A stretch of DNA of 39,442 nucleotides from Caulobacteraceae bacterium (GCA_027487945.1 JAIYCQ010000039.1:1-39442); one strand, 5' to 3'. Shown: positions 16,197-25,600, numbered from the stretch's first letter. The notes: generated from the sequence alone by a model not told the origin. Numbers and translations: made by a program.

Positions 16197-16957
16197 GCGG
16201 CGGCCTGCTCCAGCCAGGCCAGGACGGCGGCAGGGTCAGGCAGGCGGTACAGGGCCGCTGAAGGACGCGGATCGCCAACCAGGACGCTCCAGCCCCCGAG
16301 GGCCTCGGCCGTCCTGAAGGCGTGCTCGTCAGTCAGGTCGTCGCCGACCATGATCGGGATGGCCCCGGCGAATGGTTTGGCGGCCATGAACAGCTCAAGG
16401 CTCCCGCCCTTGTCCGGCCCGGGGGTGCGGAGCTCGATCACCATTCGCCCCTCCTGGATCTGCAGACCATGCACAGCGGCAAGCCGGCGACCGATATCGA
16501 GGCAGGCCTCCTCCGCCGGCGGATGGGCCCGGTAGTGAAGGGCGACCGACCGGCCCTTGTTCTCCACCAGCAAGCCGCGCTGGCCTTTTGCGAAGCACTC
16601 CAGGGTCTCCGCCACGCGCTCCAGCGCCGGGTCGGATTGCACGCCGGTGACGTCACCGCGCGAGCTCCGGCGTTCGAGGCCGTGCACGCCGGCGACACTG
16701 ACGACGGCGCCCTGCAGGATGCGGTCGACCTCGGCGATGGAGCGACCGCTGAGGATCGCGACACGGCCGTTGAACCGCTCCACCAGCCGGCGCAGCAGCC
16801 GTGTCCGGTCACGGTCCGGCCCGACCGCGCCCGGCGTCGCCTCGATCGGCGCAAGGGTGCCGTCCAGATCGAGGAACAGGGCCGACTGGGGGCGGTGCGG
16901 CAGCGGTGGGCCTTCCCCCTTCCCGTGAGGCGGACATTCCAGGTTGATGTCGAGCAT
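16193..16957 (-). CDS. otsB: Trehalose-6-phosphate phosphatase OtsB
   Basis: 254 aa, a HAD-superfamily phosphatase that removes phosphate from trehalose-6-phosphate. The catalytic DLDGT motif gives D30 (nucleophile) and D32; the SGRSIAEVD motif and the C-terminal metal-binding VGDDLTDEHAF complete the active site. The ATG at 16957 is preferred over a GTG at 16990, although neither has a strong ribosome-binding site; the first 20 residues are Gly/Pro-rich. It is transcribed with otsA (4-bp overlap). A 143-bp gap separates it from parE upstream, enough for its own promoter, but I cannot point to one. Confidence 0.93.
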   Translation of the reverse strand: MLDINLECPPHGKGEGPPLPHRPQSALFLDLDGTLAPIEATPGAVGPDRDRTRLLRRLVERFNGRVAILSGRSIAEVDRILQGAVVSVAGVHGLERRSSRGDVTGVQSDPALERVAETLECFAKGQRGLLVENKGRSVALHYRAHPPAEEACLDIGRRLAAVHGLQIQEGRMVIELRTPGPDKGGSLELFMAAKPFAGAIPIMVGDDLTDEHAFRTAEALGGWSVLVGDPRPSAALYRLPDPAAVLAWLEQAAA

Positions 16958-17100
16958 ACAGGGGCCCCGTCGAGACGCCGTCCGGCGCACCCGAGGGGCG
17001 CCAACGTCTGGCGATAACCCGCCAGAGGCTCGGACGTTCCGGTCGGAAGGCCAGAGCTCTTCGGCTACCGCGGCGGGCGCCTGGCGGCTCGGCCGACTGA

Positions 17101-19173
17101 TCAGATATCGACGTCGGCCGCCGCGAACTCGGCGTTTTCCTGGATGAAGCGGAACCGGAGCTCCGGCTTTCTGCCCATGAGGGTCTCGACCAGGTCCTCG
17201 ACGTCGCTTTCGTCGCCCGGCAGGGTCACCCGGGCCAGCGTCCGCTTCGCCGGGTCCATGGTGGTTTCCTTGAGCTGGGCCGGCATCATCTCGCCCAGAC
17301 CCTTGAAGCGGCCGATCTCCGGCTTCTTGCCCTTGAAGGCTGTGGCCAGCAGCTCGTCCTTGTGGGCGTCGTCGCGGGCATAGAGCGATGTCTTGCCGTC
17401 ACTGATCCGGTAGAGCGGCGGCATGGCCAGAAACAGTTTCCCGCCCCGGACCATGGCCGGCATCGTCCGGTAGAAGAAGGTGATCAGCAGGGACGCGATG
17501 TGGGCGCCGTCGACGTCGGCGTCGGTCATGATGATGATGCGGTCGTAGCGAAGATCGTCCTCGCGGTACTTGGCGCCGCCCTGCACACCGAGCGCCAGCA
17601 TCAGGTCGGCCAGCTCCTTGTTGCCCATCAGCTTGTCGCCGGTGGCGCTGGCCACGTTCAGGATCTTGCCGCGCAGGGGCAGGATGGCCTGGGTGCGGCG
17701 GTCACGCGCCTGTTTGGCCGAGCCGCCGGCGCTGTCTCCTTCGACCAGGAACAGTTCGCTGCCGTCCATCGCCGTGCCGGAACAGTCGGCCAGCTTGCCC
17801 GGCAGGCGCAGCTTCCGGGTCGCCGAGGCGCGGGAGACTTCCTTGTCCTTGCGCCGCTTGAGCCGCTCCTCCGCCCGCTCGACCACGAAGTCGAGGAGCG
17901 CGCGCGCGGCCTTGGGCGAGGCGGTGAGCCAGTGATCGAACGGATCGCGCAGCGCGGTCTCGACCAGCCGCTGGGCGTCGGTCGAGGACAGCCGCTCCTT
18001 CGTCTGACCCTGAAACTCCGGATTGCGGATGAAGACACTGATCAGGGCGCCGGCGTTGGCGATAACGTCGTCGGCGGTAATGATCCCGGCGCGCTTCTCC
18101 CCCGCCATCTCGGCATAGGCTTTCAGCCCCTTGGTCAGGGCGGCGCGGAAGCCGGCCTCGTGCGTGCCGCCCTCGGGCGTGGGGACGGTGTTGCAGTAGG
18201 ACTGCATGAAGCCGTCTGCCTCGCCGAACCCCTGCGGCGTCCAGGTCACGGCCCATTCGACTGCGCCCGCCTCGCCGGTTCGCTCGATTCGGCCGCTGAA
18301 GGCGGCTTCTGTGACGGTGGCAGCGCCCTTGGTCCGCTCGGACAGAAAGTCGGCCAGGCCGTTGGGGAAGTGGAACGCCGCTTCCGGAGGCGTCTGGTCG
18401 TGGATGCGCGAGGGGTCGCAGGACCATTTGATCTGCACGCCGCGGAACAGATAGGCCTTTGATCGCGCCATCCGGTAGAGCCGCGCCGGCTTGAAGACCA
18501 GGTTGTCCCCGAAGATCTGGGTGTCCGGCAGGAACCGGACCTGCGTGCCCTTTTTGCGGGACGGACCGACCTGCTGGAGGCCGCCGACCGGCTTGCCGCG
18601 CGAGAAGGCCTGACGATGCTCGAAGCCGTCGCGCCAGACGGTGACCTCCAGCTCGGAGGACAGGGCGTTGACGACCGAGGCGCCGACGCCGTGCAGGCCG
18701 CCGGAGGTCTCGTAGGCCTTGCCGCTGAACTTACCGCCCGCGTGGAGGACGGTCATGATCACCTCCAGCGCCGACTTGCCCGGGTGCTTGGGGTGCGGGT
18801 CCACAGGCATGCCGCGGCCGTCGTCCTTGACCGTCAGGTAGCCGTCGGCGTCAAGGGAGACCTCGATGGTTCTGGCATGGCCGGCGACGGCCTCGTCCAT
18901 CGAGTTGTCCAGGACCTCGGCGAACAGATGGTGCAGCGCCCGCTCGTCGGTGCCGCCGATGTACATGCCCGGCCGCATGCGGACCGGCTCGAGCCCTTCC
19001 AGCACCTCGATGGCGCTGGCGTCGTAGGCGCCGGTCGGCGCCGGCGCCGCGCGCTCGGCGGCCTTGGCGGGCGCCTGGGTTCCGGCGTCGGGGCGCGGCG
19101 CCTGCGCCGCAGTCAGCACGGGCTTCAGCGCGTCATCGTCATCGCCGAACAGGGGAAGGGCAGAGGAAGTCAT
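17101..19173 (-). CDS. parE: DNA topoisomerase IV subunit B (ParE)
   Basis: 690 aa. The ATPase subunit of topoisomerase IV, which with ParC unlinks daughter chromosomes. GHKL ATPase motifs: DNSMDEAV (89-96, catalytic E94), DDGRGMPV (117-124), and GGLHGVGASVVNA (158-170). The TOPRIM domain follows with VEGDSAGGSAKQARDR, PLRGKILNV and metal-binding DADVDGAHI. The length, without the long insertion of Gram-negative GyrB, indicates ParE. An Ala/Pro-rich N-terminal extension of about 50 residues is extra. topA lies 82 bp upstream in the same direction, so two topology enzymes sit side by side. parC is not in the window. Confidence 0.94.
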   Translation of the reverse strand: MTSSALPLFGDDDDALKPVLTAAQAPRPDAGTQAPAKAAERAAPAPTGAYDASAIEVLEGLEPVRMRPGMYIGGTDERALHHLFAEVLDNSMDEAVAGHARTIEVSLDADGYLTVKDDGRGMPVDPHPKHPGKSALEVIMTVLHAGGKFSGKAYETSGGLHGVGASVVNALSSELEVTVWRDGFEHRQAFSRGKPVGGLQQVGPSRKKGTQVRFLPDTQIFGDNLVFKPARLYRMARSKAYLFRGVQIKWSCDPSRIHDQTPPEAAFHFPNGLADFLSERTKGAATVTEAAFSGRIERTGEAGAVEWAVTWTPQGFGEADGFMQSYCNTVPTPEGGTHEAGFRAALTKGLKAYAEMAGEKRAGIITADDVIANAGALISVFIRNPEFQGQTKERLSSTDAQRLVETALRDPFDHWLTASPKAARALLDFVVERAEERLKRRKDKEVSRASATRKLRLPGKLADCSGTAMDGSELFLVEGDSAGGSAKQARDRRTQAILPLRGKILNVASATGDKLMGNKELADLMLALGVQGGAKYREDDLRYDRIIIMTDADVDGAHIASLLITFFYRTMPAMVRGGKLFLAMPPLYRISDGKTSLYARDDAHKDELLATAFKGKKPEIGRFKGLGEMMPAQLKETTMDPAKRTLARVTLPGDESDVEDLVETLMGRKPELRFRFIQENAEFAAADVDI

Positions 19174-19255
19174 TTAAGCGACAGCATCGAACGATTCGGG
19201 AACGAAGGGGTATGCGGCCAAGCCGCCGGGCGAGGCAAGGGCCCGCGGGGGAGGG

Positions 19256-21895
19256 CTACTCCGCCGCCGCCTTCGCCTTGGCCGACTTCGCGGGGGCCTT
19301 CTTCTTCACGGCCGGCGTCTTCTTTGCGGCGGCCGGGGCTTTCTCGGCCTTGGCCTTGGGCGCCGCGGCCTTCTTCGCCGGCTTTTTCTTGCCGCCGCCG
19401 CCCTTGGCCGCGCGTTCGGCGAGCAGCGCCACGGCTTCTTCCAGCGTCACCTCCGTCGGCTCCTTGCCGCGCGGCACGTTGGCGTTGATGTCGCCATGCT
19501 TGATGTAGGGGCCGAAGCGTCCGGACAGGATCTTGACCGGCTTGCCGTCCTCGGGGTGCGCGCCCAGGTCCTTGAGCGCGGCGGCCGTGGCCCGGCCGCC
19601 CTTGCCGCCGCCGGCCCGCTTCTCGGCCAGGACGGTCACGGCGCGGTTGAGGCCGACCTCGAACACCTCATCGATGCTCTCGAGGTTGGCGTAGGTTCCC
19701 TCGTGCAGCACGAACGGCCCGTAGCGACCGAGGCCCGCGGTGATCGGCTTGCCGTCCTCCGGGTGCAGCCCGACCTCGCGGGGCAGCTCCAGCAGGCGCA
19801 GCGCCTTGTCGATATCCATCGCTGCCGGCGGCCAGCCCTTGGGCAGGCTGGAGCGCTTGGGCTTTTCGCCCTCGGCCGGGGCTTCCTCGACGTAGTGGCC
19901 GAAGCGGCCGTTCTTGAGCCACACCGCTTGGCCGTTCCTTGGGTTCACACCCAGCTCCCGGTCGCCGTCGACCGCTTCGCCTTCGCCGTCCGGCTGGGCG
20001 ATCGGGCGGGTGAAACGGCATTCGGGATAGTTGGAGCAGCCGATGAAGGCGCCGAACTTGCCGGTCTTGAGGCTCAGCTGGCCGACGTTGCAGGTCGGGC
20101 AGAGGCGCGGGTCGGACCCGTCGGCCTTGGCGGGGAAGATGTGCGGCCCCAGGGCCTCGTTGAGGGCGTCCAGCACGTGGGTGACCCGCAGCTCGGCGAT
20201 CTCGCCGACCGCGGCGTGGAAGTCCTTCCAGAAGTCGCGCAGGAACTCCTTCCAGTCGAGCTTGCCGTCGGAAACGAGGTCGAGCTTTTCCTCCAGGGCG
20301 GCGGTGAAGTCGTACTCCACGTAGCGCTTGAAGAATTCTTCCAGGAAGGCGGTGACCAGCCGGCCCTTGTCCTCGGGGATGAAGCGCTGCTTCTCGACGC
20401 GGACATAGGCGCGGTCGCGCAGCACGGTCAGGATCGAGGCATAGGTCGAGGGCCGGCCGATGCCGAGCTCCTCCATCTTCTTGACCAGGCTGGCTTCCGA
20501 ATAGCGCGGGGGCGGTTCGGTGAAGTGCTGGTCGGCCCTGGCGCGGAGCACGCGGGCGTCGGCGCCCTCGTTGATCACCGGCAGACGGGCGCTGTCCTCG
20601 TCCTCAGCGTCATCGCGGCCTTCCTCATAGACGGCGAGGTAGCCGGGGAACTGGATCACCTGTCCGGTGGCGCGCAGGCCTGTCTGGCCGTCGCTACTCT
20701 CGATCTCGACCGTAGTCTTCTCGATCCGCGCCGCTTCCATCTGCGAGGCGATCATCCGCTTCCAGATCAGCTCATACAGACGTCCCAGGTCGCTCTCCAG
20801 GCGCAGGGAGCCGGGATTGCGCTCCAGCGAGGTCGGGCGGATGGCCTCGTGGGCCTCCTGGGCGTTTTTGGCCTTGGACTTGTAGTGGCGTGCCGTCTCT
20901 GGGACGTAGTCCTTGCCGTAGAGGCCGCCGATGACCCTGCGGGCTTCATCCAGCGCCTCGGGCGCAGACTGGACGCCGTCGGTCCGCATGTAGGTGATCA
21001 GGCCGACGGTCTCGCCGCCGATGTCGATGCCCTCGTACAGCTTCTGCGCCGCCTGCATGGTGCGTTGCGCCGAGAATCCGAGCTTGCGCGAGGCTTCCTG
21101 CTGGAGGGTCGAGGTGGTGAAGGGCGGCGGCGGGGTGCGCTTGGCCGGCTTCTTCTCGACCGAGTGCACCCTGAAGGTCGCGGCCTGGACTGCCGTCTGG
21201 GCGGCCTGGGCCGAGCCTTCGTTGCCGAGATCGAACTTGGTGAGCTTCTTGCCTTCGTGCTTGACCAGCCGGGCGAGGAAGGGATCGGCGCCGGCGGCGA
21301 CGTCGGCCTCGACCGTCCAGTATTCCTGGGTCCGGAAGCGCTCGATCTCGAGCTCGCGGTCGACGATCAGGCGAAGGCTGACCGACTGTACACGGCCGGC
21401 CGAGCGGCTGCCCGGCAGCTTGCGCCACAGGACCGGCGAGAGGGTGAAGCCGACGAGATAGTCGAGCGCCCGACGAGCCAGGTAGGCCTCGACCAGTTCC
21501 ATGTCGATCTGGCGCGGATGGGCGATGGCGTCGAGCACGGCCGTCTTCGTGATGGCGTTGAAGGTCGCGCGCTGGACCTTTACGTCCTTCAGCGCCTTCT
21601 TCTTCTGCAGGACTTCCAGCAGGTGCCAGCTGATCGCCTCACCCTCGCGATCGGGGTCGGTCGCCAGGAAGAGGGTGTCGGCGCCCTTCACGGCGTCGAC
21701 GATGTCACTGATGCGCTTGGCCGACTTGGCGTCGACCTCCCAGCTCATGGAAAAGTCGTCGTCGGGTTTGACCGATCCGTCCTTGGAGGGCAGGTCGCGG
21801 ACGTGGCCGTAGGAGGCGAGAACCTTATAGCCCGAGCCCAGGTACTTGTTGATGGTCTTGGCCTTGGCCGGGCTCTCGACGACGACGACGTGCAT
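19256..21895 (-). CDS. topA: DNA topoisomerase I (TopA)
   Basis: 879 aa, a type IA topoisomerase that relaxes negative supercoils. The TOPRIM domain begins at MHVVVVESPAKAKTI and holds the acidic triad ATDPDREGE (D80, D82, E84). The active-site tyrosine is Y302 in GLITYMRTDG. One four-cysteine zinc finger is visible (CPTCNVGQ ... CSNYPEC), followed by glycine-rich repeats of the topoisomerase C-terminal type (GRFGHYVEE, GRYGPFVLHEG, GRFGPYIKHG), and a Lys/Ala/Pro-rich tail of about 45 residues that probably binds DNA. The open frame extends upstream to 22258, but that part is low-complexity; the ATG at 21893-21895 gives the canonical start. Confidence 0.96.
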   Translation of the reverse strand: MHVVVVESPAKAKTINKYLGSGYKVLASYGHVRDLPSKDGSVKPDDDFSMSWEVDAKSAKRISDIVDAVKGADTLFLATDPDREGEAISWHLLEVLQKKKALKDVKVQRATFNAITKTAVLDAIAHPRQIDMELVEAYLARRALDYLVGFTLSPVLWRKLPGSRSAGRVQSVSLRLIVDRELEIERFRTQEYWTVEADVAAGADPFLARLVKHEGKKLTKFDLGNEGSAQAAQTAVQAATFRVHSVEKKPAKRTPPPPFTTSTLQQEASRKLGFSAQRTMQAAQKLYEGIDIGGETVGLITYMRTDGVQSAPEALDEARRVIGGLYGKDYVPETARHYKSKAKNAQEAHEAIRPTSLERNPGSLRLESDLGRLYELIWKRMIASQMEAARIEKTTVEIESSDGQTGLRATGQVIQFPGYLAVYEEGRDDAEDEDSARLPVINEGADARVLRARADQHFTEPPPRYSEASLVKKMEELGIGRPSTYASILTVLRDRAYVRVEKQRFIPEDKGRLVTAFLEEFFKRYVEYDFTAALEEKLDLVSDGKLDWKEFLRDFWKDFHAAVGEIAELRVTHVLDALNEALGPHIFPAKADGSDPRLCPTCNVGQLSLKTGKFGAFIGCSNYPECRFTRPIAQPDGEGEAVDGDRELGVNPRNGQAVWLKNGRFGHYVEEAPAEGEKPKRSSLPKGWPPAAMDIDKALRLLELPREVGLHPEDGKPITAGLGRYGPFVLHEGTYANLESIDEVFEVGLNRAVTVLAEKRAGGGKGGRATAAALKDLGAHPEDGKPVKILSGRFGPYIKHGDINANVPRGKEPTEVTLEEAVALLAERAAKGGGGKKKPAKKAAAPKAKAEKAPAAAKKTPAVKKKAPAKSAKAKAAAE

Positions 21896-22334
21896 GCTTT
21901 TCCGGGAATGATCAGGAGTGTCGGCGGGCGGTATCGCCTGCCGAGCGAGCGCGGAAAGTGGGGGCGGGGCGGGGGCAATGTCAACTTGGCGCGGTTTCGT
22001 CCATCCCGAATCGCCGCGCGGCGCCCTGCAGCCGGCGCGTATCCGGGGTCGGTGCGCCGAGGGCGCGCCGCGAACCGGACCGAAGAGACGGGGGAGGGTG
22101 TCGGCCGACCGGCGCCCGATACGGAGGGGCTGGGGGGGCTGTTCAGGATCCGCACCGGATGCGATCGACCGACAGTTCACTCTCGCTCGCCCATATGGCC
22201 GTCCCAAGCCGTGATTGTGACCATTCGGCGCCACGCGGCGCCGTGGTTTGCCGAACACAGGCGGCGGCGGAAATGCGGCGAAAGCGTTTTGGCGCGTTGC
22301 GCGTCAAAAGATCGGGCCCGATAGTGCGCTCGAC

Positions 22335-22356
22335 GACGGATCGGAAACGATCCGTC
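22335..22356. repeat. Perfect inverted repeat with GAAA loop
   Basis: GACGGATCG-GAAA-CGATCCGTC, 9-bp arms and a GNRA-type tetraloop when read on the plus strand. It is the strongest internal hairpin of the dprA-topA gap. On the minus strand the loop reads TTTC, so the tetraloop favours the plus strand as the RNA sense. Confidence 0.8.
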
Positions 22357-22423
22357 AGGGCGTGGGGCCCCGCGATGCTTCCAGGTTTCCGGTAGGAGCC
22401 TGCGCGGTTCAGTTGAAGCGGCG

Positions 22424-22451
22424 AAAGGCGATCCGAAAGGGTCGCCTTTTT
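22424..22451 (+). terminator. Intrinsic terminator after the structured dprA-topA gap
   Basis: AAAGGCGATCC-GAAA-GGGTCGCCTTT stem (one G-T pair) with five T residues on the plus strand. No plus-strand protein gene precedes it. On the minus strand, the same hairpin lies 6 bp after the dprA stop with a TTT tail, so it may simply end the dprA transcript. The orientation is unresolved. Confidence 0.75.
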
Positions 22452-22456
22452 GCTGG

Positions 22457-23545
22457 TCAGCCCCTGGCCACCATGCCGTCGTGGCCGAACACCGCGCGCC
22501 CGGCCAGCGAGAGCTCCACAAGGGCGGCGAACACCGCCGGCGCCGGGGCGCCGGCCGCGCGGACCAGATCGTCGGGCGAGACGGGCGTGGGCGACAGCAG
22601 ATCGGCCAGGCTGTCCTGCAGCGCTTCGTCCGGCTCGGCGGCGACGGGGCCGCGCCAGGTCCGGCGTTCAGGCTCGCACAGGCCGCCCAGCCCCTCCAGC
22701 ACCCGGAGCACGTCGTCCACGCTCTCGCAGACGGCGGCGCCCTGTCGCAGCAGATCGTTGGTTCCGCGCGCCCGGGGATCCAGCGGCGAGCCGGGCACGG
22801 CCAGCACCTCGCGCCCCTGTTCCGCGGCGAGGCGGGCGGTGATCAGCGAGCCGGACTTCAGCTCGGCCTCGACGACGACCACGGCCCGTGACAGGCCGCT
22901 GATCAGGCGGTTGCGGCGCGGGAAGTCGCGGGCCTGGGCGCGGTGGTCCGGTGGGCTCTCGGAGACGATAACCCCTTGCTCGGCGATGCGGGCGTGCAGG
23001 CCTGCATGCTCCGGGGGATAGATATCGGCGACGCCCCCGCCCAGCACGGCCACCGTCCCGGTCTGCAGAGCTCCTTCGTGCGCCGCCCCGTCGATGCCGC
23101 GCGCCAGCCCCGAGACGACAACCAGCCCCGCCTTGCCGAGGTCGAGGGCCAGGGTCCTGGCGAAACGCTGGCCGGCGGCGGAGGCGACACGCGCGCCCAC
23201 AACCCCGACGGCCGGTCGCGACAGCATTTCCGCATCGCCGATCACCCATATCAGCGGCGGGGGTGGGTCAACTGCGGCCAGCAGACGCGGGAAGCCGGGC
23301 TCGCAGGTCAGGATCAGTCGGGCCCCGACCCGGTCGCCTGTTTCGAGTTCGCGCCTCGCCTCCTCGATGGAGGGGGGGCGTGGGACGACGCCGCGCTGGA
23401 CCAGCCGGGGCAGGGCGTCCAGCGCCCCGGCGGCTGAGCCGAAGCGGTTCAGCAGATGATCGAAGGCCACCGGTCCGACGTTGGGCGTTCTGGCCAGACG
23501 CAGCCAGGCGAGACGCTCTTCGTCGGTCGGTGGCGCGGCCGTCAC
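22457..23545 (-). CDS. dprA: DNA processing protein DprA (Smf)
   Basis: 362 aa. DprA binds incoming single-stranded DNA and loads RecA during transformation; it is also widespread in bacteria without known competence. The Rossmann-like core is visible: VGVVGARVASAAGQRFAR, then VVSGLARGIDGAAHEGAL, GGGVADIYPPEH, the EQGVIVSESPPDH block, RNRLISGLSRAVVVVEAELKSGSL, and VLAVPGSPLDPRARGTNDLLRQGA. A C-terminal winged-helix-like segment follows (about 295-362). The start is GTG (23543-23545), overlapping the plsY stop by 4 bp (GTGA), so the two are coupled. The conserved plsY-dprA-topA order is common in alphaproteobacteria. Confidence 0.94.
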   Translation of the reverse strand: MTAAPPTDEERLAWLRLARTPNVGPVAFDHLLNRFGSAAGALDALPRLVQRGVVPRPPSIEEARRELETGDRVGARLILTCEPGFPRLLAAVDPPPPLIWVIGDAEMLSRPAVGVVGARVASAAGQRFARTLALDLGKAGLVVVSGLARGIDGAAHEGALQTGTVAVLGGGVADIYPPEHAGLHARIAEQGVIVSESPPDHRAQARDFPRRNRLISGLSRAVVVVEAELKSGSLITARLAAEQGREVLAVPGSPLDPRARGTNDLLRQGAAVCESVDDVLRVLEGLGGLCEPERRTWRGPVAAEPDEALQDSLADLLSPTPVSPDDLVRAAGAPAPAVFAALVELSLAGRAVFGHDGMVARG

Positions 23546-24189
23546 GGCGTCTCGACGGTCTGGGCGGCGTCCTTCTTCGCCCCGATCTTCGGCTCCTGCC
23601 CCTTGAGCAGGCGGGCGATGTTCTGATGATGCCGGATGTAGATCAGCACGGCCATGAAGGCCGACAGCAGGACCATCGGATAGGGCTGGTCCGTCGCGAA
23701 GGCGAACAGCGGCGCCAGGGCGGCGGCGGTCAGGGCCGCCAGGGATGAGATACGGAACAGCGCCGCCATCGCCAGCCAGGTCAGGGCGGCCAGCACGCCC
23801 ACAGGCCAGGCGGCGGTCAGCAGCACGCCGTAGAAGGTGGCCACCCCCTTGCCGCCGTTGAACTTCAGCCAGACCGGGAACAGGTGGCCGACGAAGGCTG
23901 CGCCGCCGGCGATGGCGACCATCGCGGGCGTGTCATTGGTCAGCCAGCGGGCCAGCAGCACCGCGACCACGCCCTTGCCGGCGTCGCCGATCAGGGTGAT
24001 GGCGGCCAGATCCTTGCGGCCCGAACGCAGGACGTTGGTCGCCCCGATGTTGCCCGAGCCGATCTTGCGGATGTCCCCCGCGCCGCCGAGGCGGGTGGCG
24101 ATCATGCCGAACGGGATCGAGCCGAGGAGGTAGCCCCCAACGACGATCAGCCCGAGCGTCAGCCAGACGGTTTGCGCCAGATCTTCCAT
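23542..24189 (-). CDS. plsY: Glycerol-3-phosphate acyltransferase PlsY
   Basis: 215 aa, inner-membrane enzyme that transfers an acyl group from acyl-phosphate to glycerol-3-phosphate, the first step of phospholipid synthesis. The three cytoplasmic motifs are present: GSIPFGMIATR followed by KIGSGNIGATNVLR, then GHLFPVWLKFNGGKGVATFYG, and the C-terminal YIRHHQNIARLLKGQEPKIG. Five or so membrane segments lie between them. The ATG at 24189 is in standard position. A 109-bp gap separates it from pyrC' upstream; it overlaps dprA by 4 bp downstream. The tail of about 12 residues after the last motif is variable. Confidence 0.95.
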   Translation of the reverse strand: MEDLAQTVWLTLGLIVVGGYLLGSIPFGMIATRLGGAGDIRKIGSGNIGATNVLRSGRKDLAAITLIGDAGKGVVAVLLARWLTNDTPAMVAIAGGAAFVGHLFPVWLKFNGGKGVATFYGVLLTAAWPVGVLAALTWLAMAALFRISSLAALTAAALAPLFAFATDQPYPMVLLSAFMAVLIYIRHHQNIARLLKGQEPKIGAKKDAAQTVETP

Positions 24190-24298
24190 GTCCCGCCTCT
24201 AATATCGCAAAAGTTGTTGTTATGGAACTCGCTCAACGCCGGGAGGCGAAGATGCGAGATCATCGCTGGCGAGGCCGCCGGGCGCAAATCCCGACCGC

Positions 24299-25600
24299 CT
24301 ACTCCGCCAGCCGATGGACGATCTGGCCGCCGCAGACGGTCATGACGACCTGGCCCTGCAGGCGGCGGCCGTCGAAGGGCGAGTTCTTGGACTTCGACAC
24401 CAGCTTGTCGGCGTCGATGATGACCGGCGCGTCGAGGTCGCACAGCACGAGGTCGGCCGGGGCGCCGGAGGCGAGGCGGCCGGTCGACAGGCCGAGGAAG
24501 CGAGCCGGCGCCAGGGTGACGGTGCGCATCAGATCGACGAGCGGAATTCGGCCGTCATGGTGCAGAGACAGCAGGGCCGGCAGCAGGGTCTCCAGACCAA
24601 CCCCGCCGGGCGTGGCCTCGTCGAAGGGCAGGCGCTTGTCCTCGGCCGGGGCGGGAGCATGGGCCGAGACGACGATGTCGACGAGGCCGCTGGCCAGGGC
24701 CTCGATCAACGCCTGACGGTCGTCTTCGGCCCGGAGCGGCGGGTCCATACGGGCGAAGGTGCGGTAGTCGCCGATGTCGAGCTCGTTGAAGCTCAGATGG
24801 TTGATCGAGGCTGTCGCCACGGCGTTGACGCCCCGGCCCTTGGCGCGCGCCAGGGCTTCGAGCGCCGCCCCGCAGGTGATCTGGTCGACGAGCAGCCGCC
24901 CGCCCGACAGTTCCGCCAGCGCCAGGTCGCGCTCCAGCCCGATTCGCTCGGATGCGGCCGGCGCCGCGGGCAGGCCCATGCGCGAGGCGAACTCGCCCTC
25001 CGTGGCGGCGGCCCCCTTGCTGAGCCAGGGATCCTGCGGCCGATGCGCAAGCGCCATGCCGAAGGCGGCCGCGTAGGACAGGATGCGCCGCATGACCTTG
25101 GAGTCGATGATCGGCCGGTCGACGTCCGTGATGTACCGGGCGCCGGCGTCGCGCATCAGGCCGATCTCGGCCATCTGTTCGCCGCGCAGACCCTTGGTGG
25201 CGGCTCCGGCGGCGTGGATGTGACAGCTATCGATGTCCTGGGCCCGGCGCAGGATGAAGTCGACGACCGAGGGATCGTCCACGGCCGGGTCTGTGTCCGG
25301 TTGCACGACGATCGAGGTCACGCCCCCGGCTGCGGCGGCCTGGGCGGCCGACCGCAGGGTCTCCTTGGTCTCGGCTCCCGGTTCGCCGGTCTTGACCCGC
25401 AGGTCGACAAGGCCCGGGGCCAGCATGCCGCCGTTGCAGTCGATGACCCGGACGTCCGACGACAGATCCGCGAAGTCCCGCCCGCGGGCGATGTCGGCGA
25501 TGACGCCGCCGGACACCACCAGCGCGCCGGGGCCATCGTAGCCGGTCTCCGGATCGACGATGCGGGCGTTGGTGAAGGCGATGGGGCGGGCGCGGCTCAT
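24299..25600 (-). CDS. pyrC': Catalytically inactive dihydroorotase homologue (PyrC')
   Basis: 433 aa, full-length amidohydrolase fold of the dihydroorotase type, but the active site is lost. The metal-binding HxH of DxHVHLREPG is replaced by R68 and K70 in [10 protein letters not shown]; the catalytic aspartate of the usual TDHAPH is A313 in SAHAPA; the second-sphere histidine before the ITC segment is Q240. Such proteins, first described as PyrC' in Pseudomonas, do not hydrolyse dihydroorotate but form the scaffold of a large aspartate transcarbamoylase complex. Its ATG overlaps the pyrB stop by 4 bp (25597-25600), as expected for a subunit of that complex. An active dihydroorotase should be elsewhere in the genome. 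Automated pipelines would probably call it plain pyrC. Confidence 0.88.
   Translation of the reverse strand: MSRARPIAFTNARIVDPETGYDGPGALVVSGGVIADIARGRDFADLSSDVRVIDCNGGMLAPGLVDLRVKTGEPGAETKETLRSAAQAAAAGGVTSIVVQPDTDPAVDDPSVVDFILRRAQDIDSCHIHAAGAATKGLRGEQMAEIGLMRDAGARYITDVDRPIIDSKVMRRILSYAAAFGMALAHRPQDPWLSKGAAATEGEFASRMGLPAAPAASERIGLERDLALAELSGGRLLVDQITCGAALEALARAKGRGVNAVATASINHLSFNELDIGDYRTFARMDPPLRAEDDRQALIEALASGLVDIVVSAHAPAPAEDKRLPFDEATPGGVGLETLLPALLSLHHDGRIPLVDLMRTVTLAPARFLGLSTGRLASGAPADLVLCDLDAPVIIDADKLVSKSKNSPFDGRRLQGQVVMTVCGGQIVHRLAE

Larger units (their letters stand above)
21896..22456. other. 561-bp intergenic region, palindrome-rich, no protein gene seen
   Basis: Gap between dprA (stop at 22457) and topA (start at 21895), both on the minus strand. 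I find no credible coding frame; the long frames here are extensions of neighbours. The topA-proximal third is G/C-rich and plain apart from a TTGACA-like hexamer (complement of 21979-21984) that might be a -35 element for topA. The dprA-proximal part holds inverted repeats at 22221-22246, 22289-22307 (imperfect), 22311-22322 (ATCGGGCCCGAT), 22335-22356 (perfect, GAAA loop), 22361-22374 and a terminator at 22424-22451. This density suggests a structured RNA or a regulatory leader, but I recognise no known family. Confidence 0.6.

Noticed and set aside
19496..22324. 942-codon plus-strand open frame over topA
   Set aside because: Shadow of topA; composition is typical of antisense reading in GC-rich DNA and no motif appears.
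21896..22456. Known structured RNAs (SRP RNA, 6S, tmRNA, RNase P) in the dprA-topA gap
   Set aside because: The conserved SRP core (GGAAGGAAGCAGCC-like), the tmRNA tRNA-like ends and the RNase P size are absent; the 6S layout could not be recognised. Left as an unassigned candidate.
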